35,813 nucleotides of DNA from Gammaproteobacteria bacterium (GTDB lineage Bacteria > Pseudomonadota > Gammaproteobacteria > SZUA-152): the NCBI GenBank assembly GCA_021647705.1, contig JAKIUF010000047.1, positions 1 to 35,813 on the forward strand, given 5' to 3'. This document shows, piece by piece, positions 16,233 to 26,051 of this stretch. The notes under the pieces were generated by a model. It ran no database searches. It was not told the DNA's origin and saw only the letters and a program-made list of their open reading frames with translations. Numbering within the stretch: the stretch's first letter is position 1; each line of letters begins with the position of its first letter. A program made the translations under genes and the position numbers.

Positions 16233-16260
16233 TTGACATCCCGAAAATATGGTGTATAAC
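16233..16260 (+). promoter_or_regulatory. Sigma70 promoter of fleQ
   Basis: TTGACA (16233-16238), 16-base spacer, TATAAC (16255-16260). This is close to the housekeeping consensus and lies about 60 bases before the fleQ start, matching the known top-tier status of fleQ. Confidence 0.8.
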
Positions 16261-16327
16261 TTAGTGCGTTGCGAAGGAAACTGTCGCATCGGGTGTGTGC
16301 AAATGGCTTTAATTCTGGGAGGAAAAA

Positions 16328-17761
16328 ATGCCTGATTCAATGACTCTGTTGCTGGTCGAAGATAATGACCAACAGCGTCAGAAATTCGCTGTTATTTTGG
16401 AATTTGTTGCACAGGGAGCGGTGAATGTTACCGACAGCAGCAGAGCACTGGATTTTCTGGATGATCGAACAGAAGCAGTTTTATTGGGAAATTGTGGCTC
16501 CACAGAACGCCTTGTTGAATTATTCAACGAGATAAAGAAAAAATCTGAAAGTACGCCCATTGTACTTTTTCTGGCAGAAGACAGTGATCGTTCACTGGAT
16601 AAAAACATGGTGCAGTCCGCCTTTGCCATGTTGAACCTTCCCTTACGTTATTCCGAACTATCTGATTTATTGCAGCGTGCAGAGGTGTTTAACCTGGGTC
16701 GAAAACGCGGCGGTGGCGGTGGTGTCAACCTGGATTTGTTTCGCAGTCTGGTGGGTAACAGCCGCGGAGTGATCGAAGTGCGCAAGTTGATTGAACAAGT
16801 TGCCAACTCCGAAGCCACGGTGCTGATTTTGGGTGAATCCGGTACTGGTAAAGAAGTGGTTGCACGTAATTTGCATTATCATTCTGTACGGCGTGATAAA
16901 CCTTTTGTGCCCATTAACTGCGGCGCAATTCCCGGTGAATTATTGGAAAGTGAATTGTTTGGCCATGAAAAAGGGGCTTTTACTGGAGCCATCAGTGCCC
17001 GTCGAGGCCGTTTTGAAATGGCAGAGGGCGGCACTCTTTTTCTGGATGAAATTGGTGACATGCCCATGAGTATGCAGGTCAAACTGCTGCGTGTGTTGCA
17101 GGAGCGTACCTTCGAACGTGTCGGCGGTAACAAGGAACTGAAAGCCGATGTGCGGGTTATCGCCGCCACGCACCAAAACCTGGAAGAGCTGATCAAGGAT
17201 GGCAGTTTCCGCGAGGATTTGTATTATCGCCTTAACGTATTCCCTATCGATATGCCTCCGTTGCGTGAACGTATGGACGACGTACCCCTGCTGGTGAACG
17301 AATTGATTGCCCGCATGGAGAACGAGAAACGTGGCTCGGTGCGTTTCACTCCAGCGGCAATGATAGCGCTGTGCCAGTATCGTTGGCCGGGCAATGTGCG
17401 TGAACTGTCCAACCTGCTGGAACGCATGGTGATCATGTATCCCTATGGCATTGTTGATGTTGCGGATTTGCCTGAAAAATTCCGGCCAACCGGCACGGTG
17501 AGCGAAGATGCGCCCAGTATTCACTTTGAACAACACCTGATGCCCAGTGCCGATTTTCAGACATCCCGTCTGCCTCGGGAAGGCATCGATTTAAAGGAAC
17601 ATATCAGTTCCATGGAATGCTCGCTGATCAAGCAAGCGCTTGACGATGCGGGTGGCGTGGTGGCTCATGCTGCGAAACGACTCAAGATGCGCCGTACCAC
17701 GCTGGTGGAAAAATTGCGCAAATACGGTCTGCAACGCACTGAAACCATGACGGAAATTTGA
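16328..17761 (+). CDS. fleQ: FleQ, sigma54-dependent flagellar master regulator
   Basis: This is a 477-residue enhancer-binding protein at the top of the polar flagellar cascade. The N-terminal FleQ domain (about 5-120) resembles a receiver but lacks the usual phosphorylation environment. The AAA+ domain has Walker A GESGTGKE (169-176), the sigma54-contacting GAFTGA loop (216-221), and LFLDEIGDMP. The C-terminal Fis-type helix-turn-helix ends at MRRTTLVEKLRKYGL. Residues used by Pseudomonas FleQ to bind c-di-GMP are conserved: Arg139 in LFRSLVG, and Arg180-Asn181 in ARNLHYHS. It is therefore probably c-di-GMP responsive. Good GGAGG-type site before the ATG; own sigma70 promoter upstream. Confidence 0.94.
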   Translation: MPDSMTLLLVEDNDQQRQKFAVILEFVAQGAVNVTDSSRALDFLDDRTEAVLLGNCGSTERLVELFNEIKKKSESTPIVLFLAEDSDRSLDKNMVQSAFAMLNLPLRYSELSDLLQRAEVFNLGRKRGGGGGVNLDLFRSLVGNSRGVIEVRKLIEQVANSEATVLILGESGTGKEVVARNLHYHSVRRDKPFVPINCGAIPGELLESELFGHEKGAFTGAISARRGRFEMAEGGTLFLDEIGDMPMSMQVKLLRVLQERTFERVGGNKELKADVRVIAATHQNLEELIKDGSFREDLYYRLNVFPIDMPPLRERMDDVPLLVNELIARMENEKRGSVRFTPAAMIALCQYRWPGNVRELSNLLERMVIMYPYGIVDVADLPEKFRPTGTVSEDAPSIHFEQHLMPSADFQTSRLPREGIDLKEHISSMECSLIKQALDDAGGVVAHAAKRLKMRRTTLVEKLRKYGLQRTETMTEI

Positions 17762-17817
17762 CTCATTAAACAGGCTATCACCACTAACTGATTGATAATA
17801 AAGGAAGTCATCATTTA

Positions 17818-17832
17818 GGCACGCTACTTGCT
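17818..17832 (+). promoter_or_regulatory. Sigma54 promoter of fleSR
   Basis: GGCAC (17818-17822), GCTAC, TTGCT (17828-17832): an exact -24/-12 match with correct spacing, about 53 bases before the fleS start. FleQ-dependent activation of fleSR is the known pattern. Confidence 0.85.
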
Positions 17833-17884
17833 ACTTCTGTGTTGTATCACACAGACTGTTTGAAACAGAAAGGCAAGGCGTGCC

Positions 17885-19069
17885 ATGGCAGTATCGCAAC
17901 AAATTCAAAACCTGGAAAAAAGTTTCAAGGTTTTTAATCGTGTCTCCTCCCAACTGGAGACCTCATATCATCAGCTCGAAGACCGTGTTAGCCAGTTGCA
18001 GGGTGAGTTGGCGGGGCATGTTTCGGCACAGACGGTTACTGCAGATGCCTCATTGCTGCGCGCCATTTTGACGGCGCTGCCAGCCGGTGTGGTGGTGGTG
18101 GACGGTTCAGGCCAGATCAGTGAATTTAATCCAGGTGCCACAGCGATGCTGGGTGAACTCCAGCACGGTGAAATGTGGGCAAATGTGATTGCGCGCGTGT
18201 TTTCACCACGTTCTGATGATGGTCACGAAATTTCATTACGTGACGGGCGGCGTGTCAGCATTGCCACTTGTCCATTGGGCGATCAACCCGGTCAGGTGTT
18301 ACTGATCACCGACTTGACGGAAACGCGCGAACTACAGGATAACCTCGGTCAGCATCAACGCCTGATTGCCATGGGTGAAATGGCCGCAGGACTTGCTCAT
18401 CAAATTCGTACCCCTCTGGCATCCAGCCTGTTATTTGCCGCACAACTCAAAAATACCCGGTTGGATAATCATGCCCGCAGTCAATTGGCGGACAAAGTCA
18501 CTGAGCGGTTACGTCAACTGGAATCGCTGATTTCCGACATGCTGATTTTTTCCCGTACCGGTTACAGTGGGCAAGAGTGCGTTAGTGTTGCCACATTATT
18601 TGTAGAGCTGGAAAACCAGATTGCCGGTCTATGCCAGCAACGCGACATTCAATTAGTGGTGATGTGTGAAACGCCCACGCAGGAAATTAAAGGTAACCCG
18701 CGTATTCTTGGTAGCGCATTGCTTAATCTCGCCAATAATGCCATTCAGGCCATGGGTAAAGAAAATGGCCAGCCATCCCGGTTGACCTTGCTGGCCCGCA
18801 ATGGTGTCTGCAATACCGTTGAACTCTGCGTTATCGATAACGGCCCTGGTATTCCTGAAGACATTCAGCATGAACTTTTCAAACCTTTTTTCACGACACG
18901 GAATGATGGTACCGGCCTGGGGCTTGCGGTAGTGAAAGCGGTTTCACAGGCGCATGGTGGATGTGTGCGAATGGAATCCATACCGGCACAAGGTAGTGAA
19001 TTTATTCTGCAATTACCGATTGTGGGCACAGTGAAAAACACTACGCCAAACTCAGAGGAGGCACTATGA
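17885..19069 (+). CDS. fleS: FleS-type cytosolic sensor histidine kinase
   Basis: This is a 394-residue kinase of the FleS/FlrB type that phosphorylates FleR. There is no membrane segment. An N-terminal coiled coil (about 5-45) leads into a PAS domain (about 57-145, ILTALPAGVVVVDGSGQISE). The phosphoacceptor is His172 in MAAGLAHQIRTPLASS. The ATP-binding domain shows NLANNAIQAM (N box), VIDNGPGIP (G1), TTRNDGTGLGLAV (F/G2). The stop overlaps the fleR ATG by 4 bp, so partners are made together. What it senses, probably a step in early flagellar assembly, cannot be read from sequence. Confidence 0.92.
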   Translation: MAVSQQIQNLEKSFKVFNRVSSQLETSYHQLEDRVSQLQGELAGHVSAQTVTADASLLRAILTALPAGVVVVDGSGQISEFNPGATAMLGELQHGEMWANVIARVFSPRSDDGHEISLRDGRRVSIATCPLGDQPGQVLLITDLTETRELQDNLGQHQRLIAMGEMAAGLAHQIRTPLASSLLFAAQLKNTRLDNHARSQLADKVTERLRQLESLISDMLIFSRTGYSGQECVSVATLFVELENQIAGLCQQRDIQLVVMCETPTQEIKGNPRILGSALLNLANNAIQAMGKENGQPSRLTLLARNGVCNTVELCVIDNGPGIPEDIQHELFKPFFTTRNDGTGLGLAVVKAVSQAHGGCVRMESIPAQGSEFILQLPIVGTVKNTTPNSEEAL

Positions 19070-20427
19070 GCCAGGCAGTTATTTTGGTTGTTGAAGATGA
19101 TGCCGATTTGCGGGCAGCACTTTGCGACACCCTGGCGCTAGCGGGGTATAAAGCACAAACCGCCAGTGATGGACTTGCTGCTATGGAGATTCTTCAGTGC
19201 CAGTCAATCGATATGGTGATTACGGATATTCAGATGCCGGGCATGGACGGACATGAACTGCTCAAAAAAATCAAAACACAATGGCCGGATATTCCGGTGA
19301 TGTTGATGACGGCGTATGGTTCCATACAAATGGCCGTGGAAGCTATGCGTGATGGTGCTGTGGATTATCTCAGTAAACCCTTTGAAGCAGAAGTGCTAGC
19401 GGCCATGGTGAATCAATACGTTGGCGAACGTGATGCAGACATCAGCAATATGATTGCGGAAGACCCCCGTAGCCGGGAACTTGTCACGTTGGCAAAACGG
19501 GTGGCGGATAGTGATGCAACTATCATGCTGATGGGTGAAAGTGGCGTGGGTAAAGAAGTGCTGGCACATTATATTCACAATCATTCACAACGGGTAGGAA
19601 AGCCCTTTGTTGCGATTAATTGTGCGGCAATTCCTGAAAACATGCTGGAAGCAACCTTGTTTGGTTATGAGAAAGGTGCTTTTACCGGTGCTTATAAAGC
19701 CTGCCCAGGAAAATTTGAACTGGCCCAAGGGGGAACCTTGTTGCTGGATGAAATATCTGAAATGGATGCCGCACTTCAGGCAAAATTGTTGCGGGTATTG
19801 CAAGAGCGTGAAGTTGAGCGTTTGGGCGGACAAAAAACCACGACATTGGATGTGCGTGTGTTAGCAACCTCTAACCGGAATATGCGCCAGGAAGTTAAAG
19901 AAGGACGCTTTCGTGAAGACCTGTTTTATCGATTAAATGTTTTCCCTATCCAGATACCGGCATTACGTGACAGAGCAGAAGATATTCTTCCGCTGTGCAA
20001 TATGTTAATCAGGAAACATTTAAAATCAAATGCCGGAAAGCTATCGGAACTGAGCAAGTCTGCGCGTGAAAAATTATTAAGCCATCAATGGCCGGGTAAT
20101 GTACGGGAATTGGATAATGTGATCCAGCGTTCGCTGATTTTGAAACAGGGTAATGTAATTGATGCAGTCGATATTCAATTTGAAAATATCAGTGCGGATA
20201 CACCTGATGTAACAGATGACAGTGAAGATAGCTCTCGCACTCTGGGCAGCGAAATGAAAGACCACGAATACAATAAAATTCTTGCCGCATTACGTGCTGA
20301 CAATGGTAATCGTCAACGTGCTGCTGAAAGGCTGGGCATTAGTCAGCGCACATTGCGCTACAAGCTGGCAAGAATGCGTGAAATGGGCATGTCTGTCCCC
20401 GGTCGTTATGGCATGGAAGCTGTATAG
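19066..20427 (+). CDS. fleR: FleR-type sigma54 response regulator
   Basis: This is a 453-residue response regulator that activates middle flagellar genes. The receiver domain carries the acidic pair Asp11/Asp12, phosphoacceptor Asp54 (VITDIQMPGMDG), Thr82 and Lys104. The AAA+ domain has Walker A GESGVGKE, GAFTGA and LLLDEISEMD. The C-terminal helix-turn-helix is RQRAAERLGISQRTLRYKL. It differs from the upstream FleQ in having a complete receiver. It lies directly before fliE, and the promoter for fliEFGHI may sit inside its 3' end or be the fleSR one; I saw no consensus there. Confidence 0.94.
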   Translation: MSQAVILVVEDDADLRAALCDTLALAGYKAQTASDGLAAMEILQCQSIDMVITDIQMPGMDGHELLKKIKTQWPDIPVMLMTAYGSIQMAVEAMRDGAVDYLSKPFEAEVLAAMVNQYVGERDADISNMIAEDPRSRELVTLAKRVADSDATIMLMGESGVGKEVLAHYIHNHSQRVGKPFVAINCAAIPENMLEATLFGYEKGAFTGAYKACPGKFELAQGGTLLLDEISEMDAALQAKLLRVLQEREVERLGGQKTTTLDVRVLATSNRNMRQEVKEGRFREDLFYRLNVFPIQIPALRDRAEDILPLCNMLIRKHLKSNAGKLSELSKSAREKLLSHQWPGNVRELDNVIQRSLILKQGNVIDAVDIQFENISADTPDVTDDSEDSSRTLGSEMKDHEYNKILAALRADNGNRQRAAERLGISQRTLRYKLARMREMGMSVPGRYGMEAV

Positions 20428-20465
20428 CCCGGGTTTGTTGATCGATGTAACGGAACAGGAGAATC

Positions 20466-20789
20466 ATGATGAATGAAATCGATACCAGTCAACTGATTAC
20501 CCAAATGCGCGCCATGGCTGCCGCTGCACAGGGAAACACAGTAACACCACAAAATAATATAACAGGAAGCAATTTTGGGGACTTGTTAAGCAATAGTATT
20601 AACAAGGTCAATGAAGTCCAAAAAACATCTGGAAAACTGACTAATGCTTTTCTTTCCGGTGATTCCAGTGTCAGCCTTGCCGAAGTGATGATAGCCAAAC
20701 AAAAATCCGGTATCGCTTTTGAGGCAGCGCTTCAGGTGCGGAAAAAATTATTAAGTGCTTATAAAGAAATAATGTCAATGCAGGTTTGA
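20466..20789 (+). CDS. fliE: Flagellar hook-basal body protein FliE
   Basis: This is the small rod-MS ring junction protein, 107 residues (106 if the second ATG at 20469 is used). AGGAG lies just upstream. The conserved C-terminal half is clear: NFGDLLSNSINKVNEVQ, FLSGDSSVSLAEVMIAKQKS, GIAFEAALQVRKKLLSAYKE and the final IMSMQV. It begins the basal body series fliEFGHI, 38 bp after fleR. Confidence 0.94.
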   Translation: MMNEIDTSQLITQMRAMAAAAQGNTVTPQNNITGSNFGDLLSNSINKVNEVQKTSGKLTNAFLSGDSSVSLAEVMIAKQKSGIAFEAALQVRKKLLSAYKEIMSMQV

Positions 20790-20838
20790 TATTGTGCATT
20801 CGTCAAAAAGTAATCGGCAATAATAAAGAAGGTTCCCT

Positions 20839-22476
20839 ATGGCATTAGTCAATACTGAAGAAGTTTCTGCCGGGCTTGCGGGCATGAGTGGTCTTAATGC
20901 CTTTCGACAAATAGGCCTGATGCTGGGGCTGGCTGCCAGTGTGGCCATCGGTGTGACTGTGGTGTTGTGGTCATGGACGCCTAATTACGGTGTGTTATAT
21001 GGCGCACTGGAAGAACGGGATGTCAGCACTGTGTTGGATGCGTTACGGCAGGGAGGGATTGAAGCAAAGCTTGATGAAGCCACAGGGGCTGTATTGGTAC
21101 CCAAAGGTAATATTCATGATGCGCGCATCAGGCTGGCTTCCATGGGATTGCCAAAAGGGGTGAGTGCCGGTTTTGATGCATTGGAAGATAAAAGCAGTTT
21201 TGGTGTTTCACAGTTTATGGAAAAAGCACGTTACCAGCGTGCGTTGGAGATTGAGCTGGCGAGAACGATCTCCAGTCTGAGTAACGTTAAAAATGCACGA
21301 GTGCATTTGGCGGTGCCACGGCAATCGGTTTTTGTGCGTAACCGAAAAAAATCCAGTGCCTCGGTGGTGATTGATTTATTCCCCGGTCGTAATCTGGAAA
21401 GTGGACAGGTATCTGCGATCACACATATGGTGTCATCCAGTATTCCTGAACTGGATGTCAGCAATGTTACCGTGGTGGATCAACGAGGAAAGTTATTGAC
21501 CTCGGGAAGCGCCAATTTACAAATTGCACGGACGGGAGCCCAGTTTGAGTACATCAATAAATTTGAGCAGGCTTATATTGATCGTATCGAACGTTTGCTG
21601 GAGCCCATTCTGGGGTCTGAATCTGTACGAGCACAAGTGACGGCAGATATTGATTTTACCACAAGCGAGCAAACACAGGAAAGTTTCAACCCGGATGCCC
21701 CGGCCTTACGCAGTGACCAAACCACGGTGGAAGAATCTTCCGGTGCCATCAATGGTGGCGTACCCGGTGCGTTGACAAACCAACCTCCCGGTGCCGGAGC
21801 CATTCAGGAAAATATCGGTGTCGAAGTTGCCAAGGCGACACCCAGTAGCAGACATCGCCGAGAAATACGTAACTATGAGCTGGATAAAACCATTAGCCAT
21901 ACACGATTTTCTATGGGGCGTCTGAAAAGATTGTCAGTGGCCGTGGTGGTAGACGATAAAATAACGGTAGTCGATGGTAATAGCACACGTCTGCCACGTA
22001 CCCCGGAAGAGCTGTCCCGCTTGAGTAATTTGATCAAAGAAGCAGTGGGGTTCAATGTGCAACGAGGTGACACGGTGAATGTGATGAATTCATCATTCAC
22101 GGTGCCTGAAGCACCAGAGCCTTTACCTGAAGTACCTATCTGGGAACAGGGGTGGGCGCTGGATATTGGCAAAAAAATCCTGGGCGCTTTGTTGGTGATT
22201 ATCGTTTTGTTTGGAATATTAAAACCGATCATGCGTTCACTGGCGACACAGTCACGAGAAATGGTACCGGTTAACAGCGCGACAGGATCAGCAGCCGTCG
22301 GTAGCGTCGAGGGTATGGCGGAGGACACCGTGACTTTAGGTGCAGCACAAGATATCCCGGCCATTCCAGCCCCTGGAAGTTACGAGCAAAATATGATTAC
22401 CGCGAACAAGGCCGTTGAACAGGACCCAAAGTTGGTGGCACAGGTCGTGAAGAACTGGGTGGCCAGTGATGGCTGA
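20839..22476 (+). CDS. fliF: Flagellar MS-ring protein FliF
   Basis: This membrane ring protein forms the base of the flagellum and holds FliG. It has 545 residues: TM1 at about 25-46; a periplasmic ring-building region with NYGVLYGALEERDVSTVLDA and LDVSNVTVVDQRGKLL; a Gly/Pro-rich loop (about 283-320); and TM2 at about 442-463 (KKILGALLVIIVLFGIL). The short cytoplasmic tail ends in DPKLVAQVVKNWVA, the conserved FliG-binding end. The stop lies inside the start of fliG (8-bp overlap). Confidence 0.95.
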   Translation: MALVNTEEVSAGLAGMSGLNAFRQIGLMLGLAASVAIGVTVVLWSWTPNYGVLYGALEERDVSTVLDALRQGGIEAKLDEATGAVLVPKGNIHDARIRLASMGLPKGVSAGFDALEDKSSFGVSQFMEKARYQRALEIELARTISSLSNVKNARVHLAVPRQSVFVRNRKKSSASVVIDLFPGRNLESGQVSAITHMVSSSIPELDVSNVTVVDQRGKLLTSGSANLQIARTGAQFEYINKFEQAYIDRIERLLEPILGSESVRAQVTADIDFTTSEQTQESFNPDAPALRSDQTTVEESSGAINGGVPGALTNQPPGAGAIQENIGVEVAKATPSSRHRREIRNYELDKTISHTRFSMGRLKRLSVAVVVDDKITVVDGNSTRLPRTPEELSRLSNLIKEAVGFNVQRGDTVNVMNSSFTVPEAPEPLPEVPIWEQGWALDIGKKILGALLVIIVLFGILKPIMRSLATQSREMVPVNSATGSAAVGSVEGMAEDTVTLGAAQDIPAIPAPGSYEQNMITANKAVEQDPKLVAQVVKNWVASDG

Positions 22477-23476
22477 AAACAGCGAAGTAAAAGGTATTGA
22501 CCGGGCCGCGATTTTTTTAATGAGCCTTGGGGAAGTGGCAGCTTCGGAAGTACTGAAGCACATGGACCCTAAAGAAGTGCAATCAGTAGGCGCAGCCATG
22601 GCGCAGCTGAATAATGTTTCGCGTGGCCAGGTGACTTCTGTGTTAAAAGATTTTTGTGCCACGGTGCAGGAAGAGACAGGGCTGGGTTTGGGTACCGATG
22701 ATTATGTGCGCAGTGTGCTGAAAAAAGCGCTGGGTGATGATAAAGCCGAAGGCCTGATTGATCGTATTTTACAAGGCGGAAATACCAAGGGGCTTGAAAC
22801 ACTCAAGTGGATGGACTCACGTGCAGTGGCTGAAATTATTCGTCTCGAACATCCACAGATTATTGCCATTGTTTTGTCGTATCTGGACCCGGATCAATCG
22901 GCTGAAGTATTGGCCGTATTTCCTGATCGTGTGCGTGTTGATGTGTTAATGCGCATTTCCACATTGGACGGTATTCAGCCTGCTGCATTAAATGAACTCA
23001 ATGACATTATGGAAAAACAGTTCACCGGTAAAAATAATGTGAAGTCTTCCAGTGTGGGTGGCTTGAAATCGGCTGCGAATATTCTTAACTTTATTGACAG
23101 TTCAATGGAAGGCGAGATTATGGACAGCGTCAAGGAGATTGATGCGGACCTTGGTCAAAGTATTCAGGATCTGATGTTTGTTTTTGATAACCTGAATGCC
23201 GTTGATGATCGAGACATTCAAACGATTCTCCGGGAAATTTCCTCCGAGTCGCTGGTGTTGGCGTTGAAGGGTGCGGATGATGAACTGAAAGAGAAAATTC
23301 TGAGAAACATGTCTAAGCGTGCTGCCGAAATGCTGCGTGATGACCTTGAAGCGAAAGGGCCGGTGCGTCTGAGTGAAGTGGAAGGAGCCCAAAAAGAAAT
23401 TCTTTCAGTGGCTCGTAGGCTAGCTGATGCTGGCGATATTTCTTTGGGCGGCTCCGGTGGTGAAGAGTATGTATAG
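22469..23476 (+). CDS. fliG: Flagellar motor switch protein FliG
   Basis: This is the rotor protein that couples to the stator, 335 residues from the ATG at 22469; a GTG three bases earlier is in frame but less likely. The middle domain shows the EHPQ motif (127-130, in RLEHPQIIAIVLSYL). The C-terminal domain has the charged torque helix region (ALKGADDELKEKILRNMSKR) and AEMLRDDLEAKGPVRLSEVE. Start overlaps fliF by 8 bp and the stop is 2 bases from the fliH ATG, consistent with one operon and fixed stoichiometry. Confidence 0.95.
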   Translation: MAENSEVKGIDRAAIFLMSLGEVAASEVLKHMDPKEVQSVGAAMAQLNNVSRGQVTSVLKDFCATVQEETGLGLGTDDYVRSVLKKALGDDKAEGLIDRILQGGNTKGLETLKWMDSRAVAEIIRLEHPQIIAIVLSYLDPDQSAEVLAVFPDRVRVDVLMRISTLDGIQPAALNELNDIMEKQFTGKNNVKSSSVGGLKSAANILNFIDSSMEGEIMDSVKEIDADLGQSIQDLMFVFDNLNAVDDRDIQTILREISSESLVLALKGADDELKEKILRNMSKRAAEMLRDDLEAKGPVRLSEVEGAQKEILSVARRLADAGDISLGGSGGEEYV

Positions 23477-23478
23477 TG

Positions 23479-24147
23479 ATGGTTAAAATCATTTGTAAAC
23501 AATCAACGGATCAATATCAACGCTGGGACTTGCCCATGGTGGAGGATGTCTCCGGGGCAGTGGCAAATGCGAAGGATGACAAAGCACCAGGCTTGATGAC
23601 AGCAGAGCAAATTGAAAGAATTCAAAATCAGGCATACAAAGAAGCTTATGAAGCCGGTTTTGCAAAGGGCCGTGAAGAAGGAATGGCAGCAGGAAAAGAT
23701 GAAATTACATGTAATGCTCAATTACTGGATGATTTGTTGCAATCATTATCACAACCCTTTGAAAAACTGGATGAAGATATTACGCAGCAACTGGTGAGTT
23801 TATCAGTGGCCATTGCCCGGCAACTGGTTCGCCGGGAATTAAAAATTGATGCAGCGCAGATTGTGGGTGTCGTGCAAGAGGCCATTGCCGTACTGCCAGT
23901 GGGTTCTCGTAATGTAAAAGTCTGTCTACACCCGGATGATGTGCGAGTGATGCACGACACAAAAGTGGAAATGGAAATAGAACGTAGCTGGGCGTTGGTG
24001 GGTGACCCCGGTTTATCCCGAGGTGATTGCCGGATTCTAACGGAAACATCGCGCATTGATGCGACACTTGAAAAGCGCTTGGCAGCCATTGCATCCCGAC
24101 TTTTGGGTGGTGAGCGCGAGACAGATAAAGCCCTGTCGTCTGAATGA
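23479..24147 (+). CDS. fliH: Flagellar assembly protein FliH
   Basis: This is the regulator that tethers and holds back the export ATPase FliI. It has 222 residues from the ATG at 23479 (a GTG at 23476 is in frame). After a variable N-terminus comes the FliH GxxxG-repeat helix ([17 protein letters not shown], about 54-70). The C-terminal half, [20 protein letters not shown], and then [18 protein letters not shown], matches the family. The stop overlaps the fliI start as ATGA. Confidence 0.92.
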   Translation: MVKIICKQSTDQYQRWDLPMVEDVSGAVANAKDDKAPGLMTAEQIERIQNQAYKEAYEAGFAKGREEGMAAGKDEITCNAQLLDDLLQSLSQPFEKLDEDITQQLVSLSVAIARQLVRRELKIDAAQIVGVVQEAIAVLPVGSRNVKVCLHPDDVRVMHDTKVEMEIERSWALVGDPGLSRGDCRILTETSRIDATLEKRLAAIASRLLGGERETDKALSSE

Positions 24148-25625
24148 CGAGCGAGTCAAAAAACATGCAGAGTCATTCATCATTTCAGTCCAGAGCAGAA
24201 AATCTTCGTGCTAGTCATCGCAAATGGCAACAATCACTTATTGAAGCACAGGAAGCTATCGCAGCACCTCAACTCATTGTGGAAGGACATCTTACCCGAA
24301 TGGTGGGTTTGACGCTGGAAGCGGTTGGTTGTCATGCCCCAGTGGGCTCGCGGTGTTTAGTGGAAGGGCCAGATGGAAAAGACATTGAAGCCGAAGTAGT
24401 GGGTTTTTCTGGTGAAAAACTATTTTTAATGCCGACAGAACGCATGCTTGGTATTGTTCCCAACGCTCGGGTGATACCTAGCAAAAAACCTTACGATGTG
24501 GCAGTGGGTAAAGAATTACTGGGGCGTGTGTTGGATGGTGCTGGTCATCCGCTGGATGGCAAAGGCCCGTTGCAAACATCGGAGCGTGTCTCCATTACCA
24601 GTCGGGTAATCAATCCCATGGCCCGACACCCGATCAGTGAAAAACTGGACGTGGGCATTCGAGCCATCAATGCGTTATTGAGCGTAGGTCGCGGTCAACG
24701 CATGGGATTGTTTGCGGGCAGCGGGGTGGGCAAAAGTGTTTTGCTGGGCATGATGACAAAATACACGGATGCTGATGTGATTGTGGTTGGACTTATCGGT
24801 GAGCGTGGTCGTGAGGTCAAGGAATTTATTGACAATATACTGGGTGAAGAAGGTATGGCACGCGCTGTTGTGGTTGCTTCGCCCGCCGATGACGTACCGG
24901 TCATGCGTTTGCACGGCGCATCACTGGCGACCCGTATTGCTGAATATTTCCGTGATCAAGGATTAAATGTTCTGCTATTAATGGATTCATTAACCCGCTA
25001 TGCCCAGGCGCAACGTGAAGTGGCGCTGGCTGTGGGAGAGCCGCCTGCAACAAAAGGTTACCCACCTTCAGTGTTTGCAAAAATCCCACAACTGGTTGAG
25101 CGTGCCGGAAATGGTGACACTGGTGGTGGTTCTATTACCGCATTTTATACGGTATTGACGGAAGGTGATGATCAGCAAGACCCTATTGCAGATGCAGCCC
25201 GGGCGATTCTCGATGGACATATTGTATTGTCACGCGAATTGGCAGAGGCCGGGCATTACCCGGCGATTGATGTGGAAGCTTCGATCAGTCGCGCAATGAC
25301 GGAAATTACCAGTGCGGAACATCAGACAGCTATTCGCCAGTTCAAGCAATGGTACTCCTTATATCGTCAACATAGAGACCTGATCAGTGTGGGGGCTTAT
25401 CAACGAGGTACGGATGCAAAGGTGGATGAAGCAGTGGCAATGTATCCGCAATTAACAGAGTTTTTACAGCAGAGCATCACACAGTCTGTTTCACTTGCAG
25501 ACAGTATAGACAGATTGGAAACGCTGCAAAGCATCGAGGTCATGTCGCCAGCCCATGATGCAAATTTGCAGGCACCAATGGTACAACAAGCGTTGCCGGA
25601 TGGGAGTAATCCCTATGCAAAATAG
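24144..25625 (+). CDS. fliI: Flagellum-specific export ATPase FliI
   Basis: This ATPase energises the flagellar type III export gate. It has 493 residues, with a slightly long N-terminus (a second Met at residue 8 could be used). Walker A is [11 protein letters not shown] (188-198), then [14 protein letters not shown] and Walker [20 protein letters not shown]. Next come [20 protein letters not shown] and the [15 protein letters not shown] loop typical of FliI rather than of F1-ATPase. It is the last flagellar gene in the window: fliJ, normally next, is not found, and a repeat element begins about 115 bp after the stop. Confidence 0.95.
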   Translation: MTSESKNMQSHSSFQSRAENLRASHRKWQQSLIEAQEAIAAPQLIVEGHLTRMVGLTLEAVGCHAPVGSRCLVEGPDGKDIEAEVVGFSGEKLFLMPTERMLGIVPNARVIPSKKPYDVAVGKELLGRVLDGAGHPLDGKGPLQTSERVSITSRVINPMARHPISEKLDVGIRAINALLSVGRGQRMGLFAGSGVGKSVLLGMMTKYTDADVIVVGLIGERGREVKEFIDNILGEEGMARAVVVASPADDVPVMRLHGASLATRIAEYFRDQGLNVLLLMDSLTRYAQAQREVALAVGEPPATKGYPPSVFAKIPQLVERAGNGDTGGGSITAFYTVLTEGDDQQDPIADAARAILDGHIVLSRELAEAGHYPAIDVEASISRAMTEITSAEHQTAIRQFKQWYSLYRQHRDLISVGAYQRGTDAKVDEAVAMYPQLTEFLQQSITQSVSLADSIDRLETLQSIEVMSPAHDANLQAPMVQQALPDGSNPYAK

Positions 25626-25739
25626 GCAGGATATTATCCTGGATTAATCAGTTGTCCGCTTCGAGGTAAGGTTAAGTACATTCCCGCCAATAAACCACGC
25701 CAACAAAACCTATTTCTTTGTTTTTCCGCTTGTGACTGC

Positions 25740-26051
25740 GGACCTTCGACCAATGTCATTAAGTTAAGCACACTTGGTCAAAAACCGAGACTGTCTGGAA
25801 GACTGTTGCTTTGTCAAATCCAATGCTTGTAAACGCAGAGGCCACAGAGACGCAAAGACACAGAGAAAAACACTAAAAACTCTGTGTCTCTGCGACCTTT
25901 GCGTGACAGACACTGTGTTTTTATTTCCACATTTTGTAGTACACACTGAATCTCTAAACATCACTCGCCACGGGTGCTGGCTGCCCAATGTTTGCTTAAC
26001 CGACAAAAACAAGCATTCATTTCCTAACTTAATGACATTGGATCTTCGACC
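25740..26051. mobile_element. 312-bp element with inverted and direct terminal repeats (MITE-like)
   Basis: A perfect 17-bp inverted repeat bounds it: CCAATGTCATTAAGTTA (25750-25766) and its complement (26025-26041). Each copy is overlapped outside by the same direct 12-mer GGA(C/T)CTTCGACC (25740-25751 and 26040-26051). No transposase is encoded inside. The interior holds a palindromic repeat of the type also seen near 28.95 kb. Size and ends suit a non-autonomous element, but no family is recognised. Confidence 0.5.
25834..25903. repeat. Dispersed palindromic repeat, copy 1
   Basis: The purine-rich arm at 25834-25865 (CGCAGAGG... ACACAGAG) faces the arm at 25880-25903. GACACAGAG (25857-25865) pairs perfectly with CTCTGTGTC (25880-25888). 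The words CGCAAAG, CGCAGAG and CTCTGCG recur in copy 2. It lies inside the 312-bp element after fliI. Confidence 0.6.
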
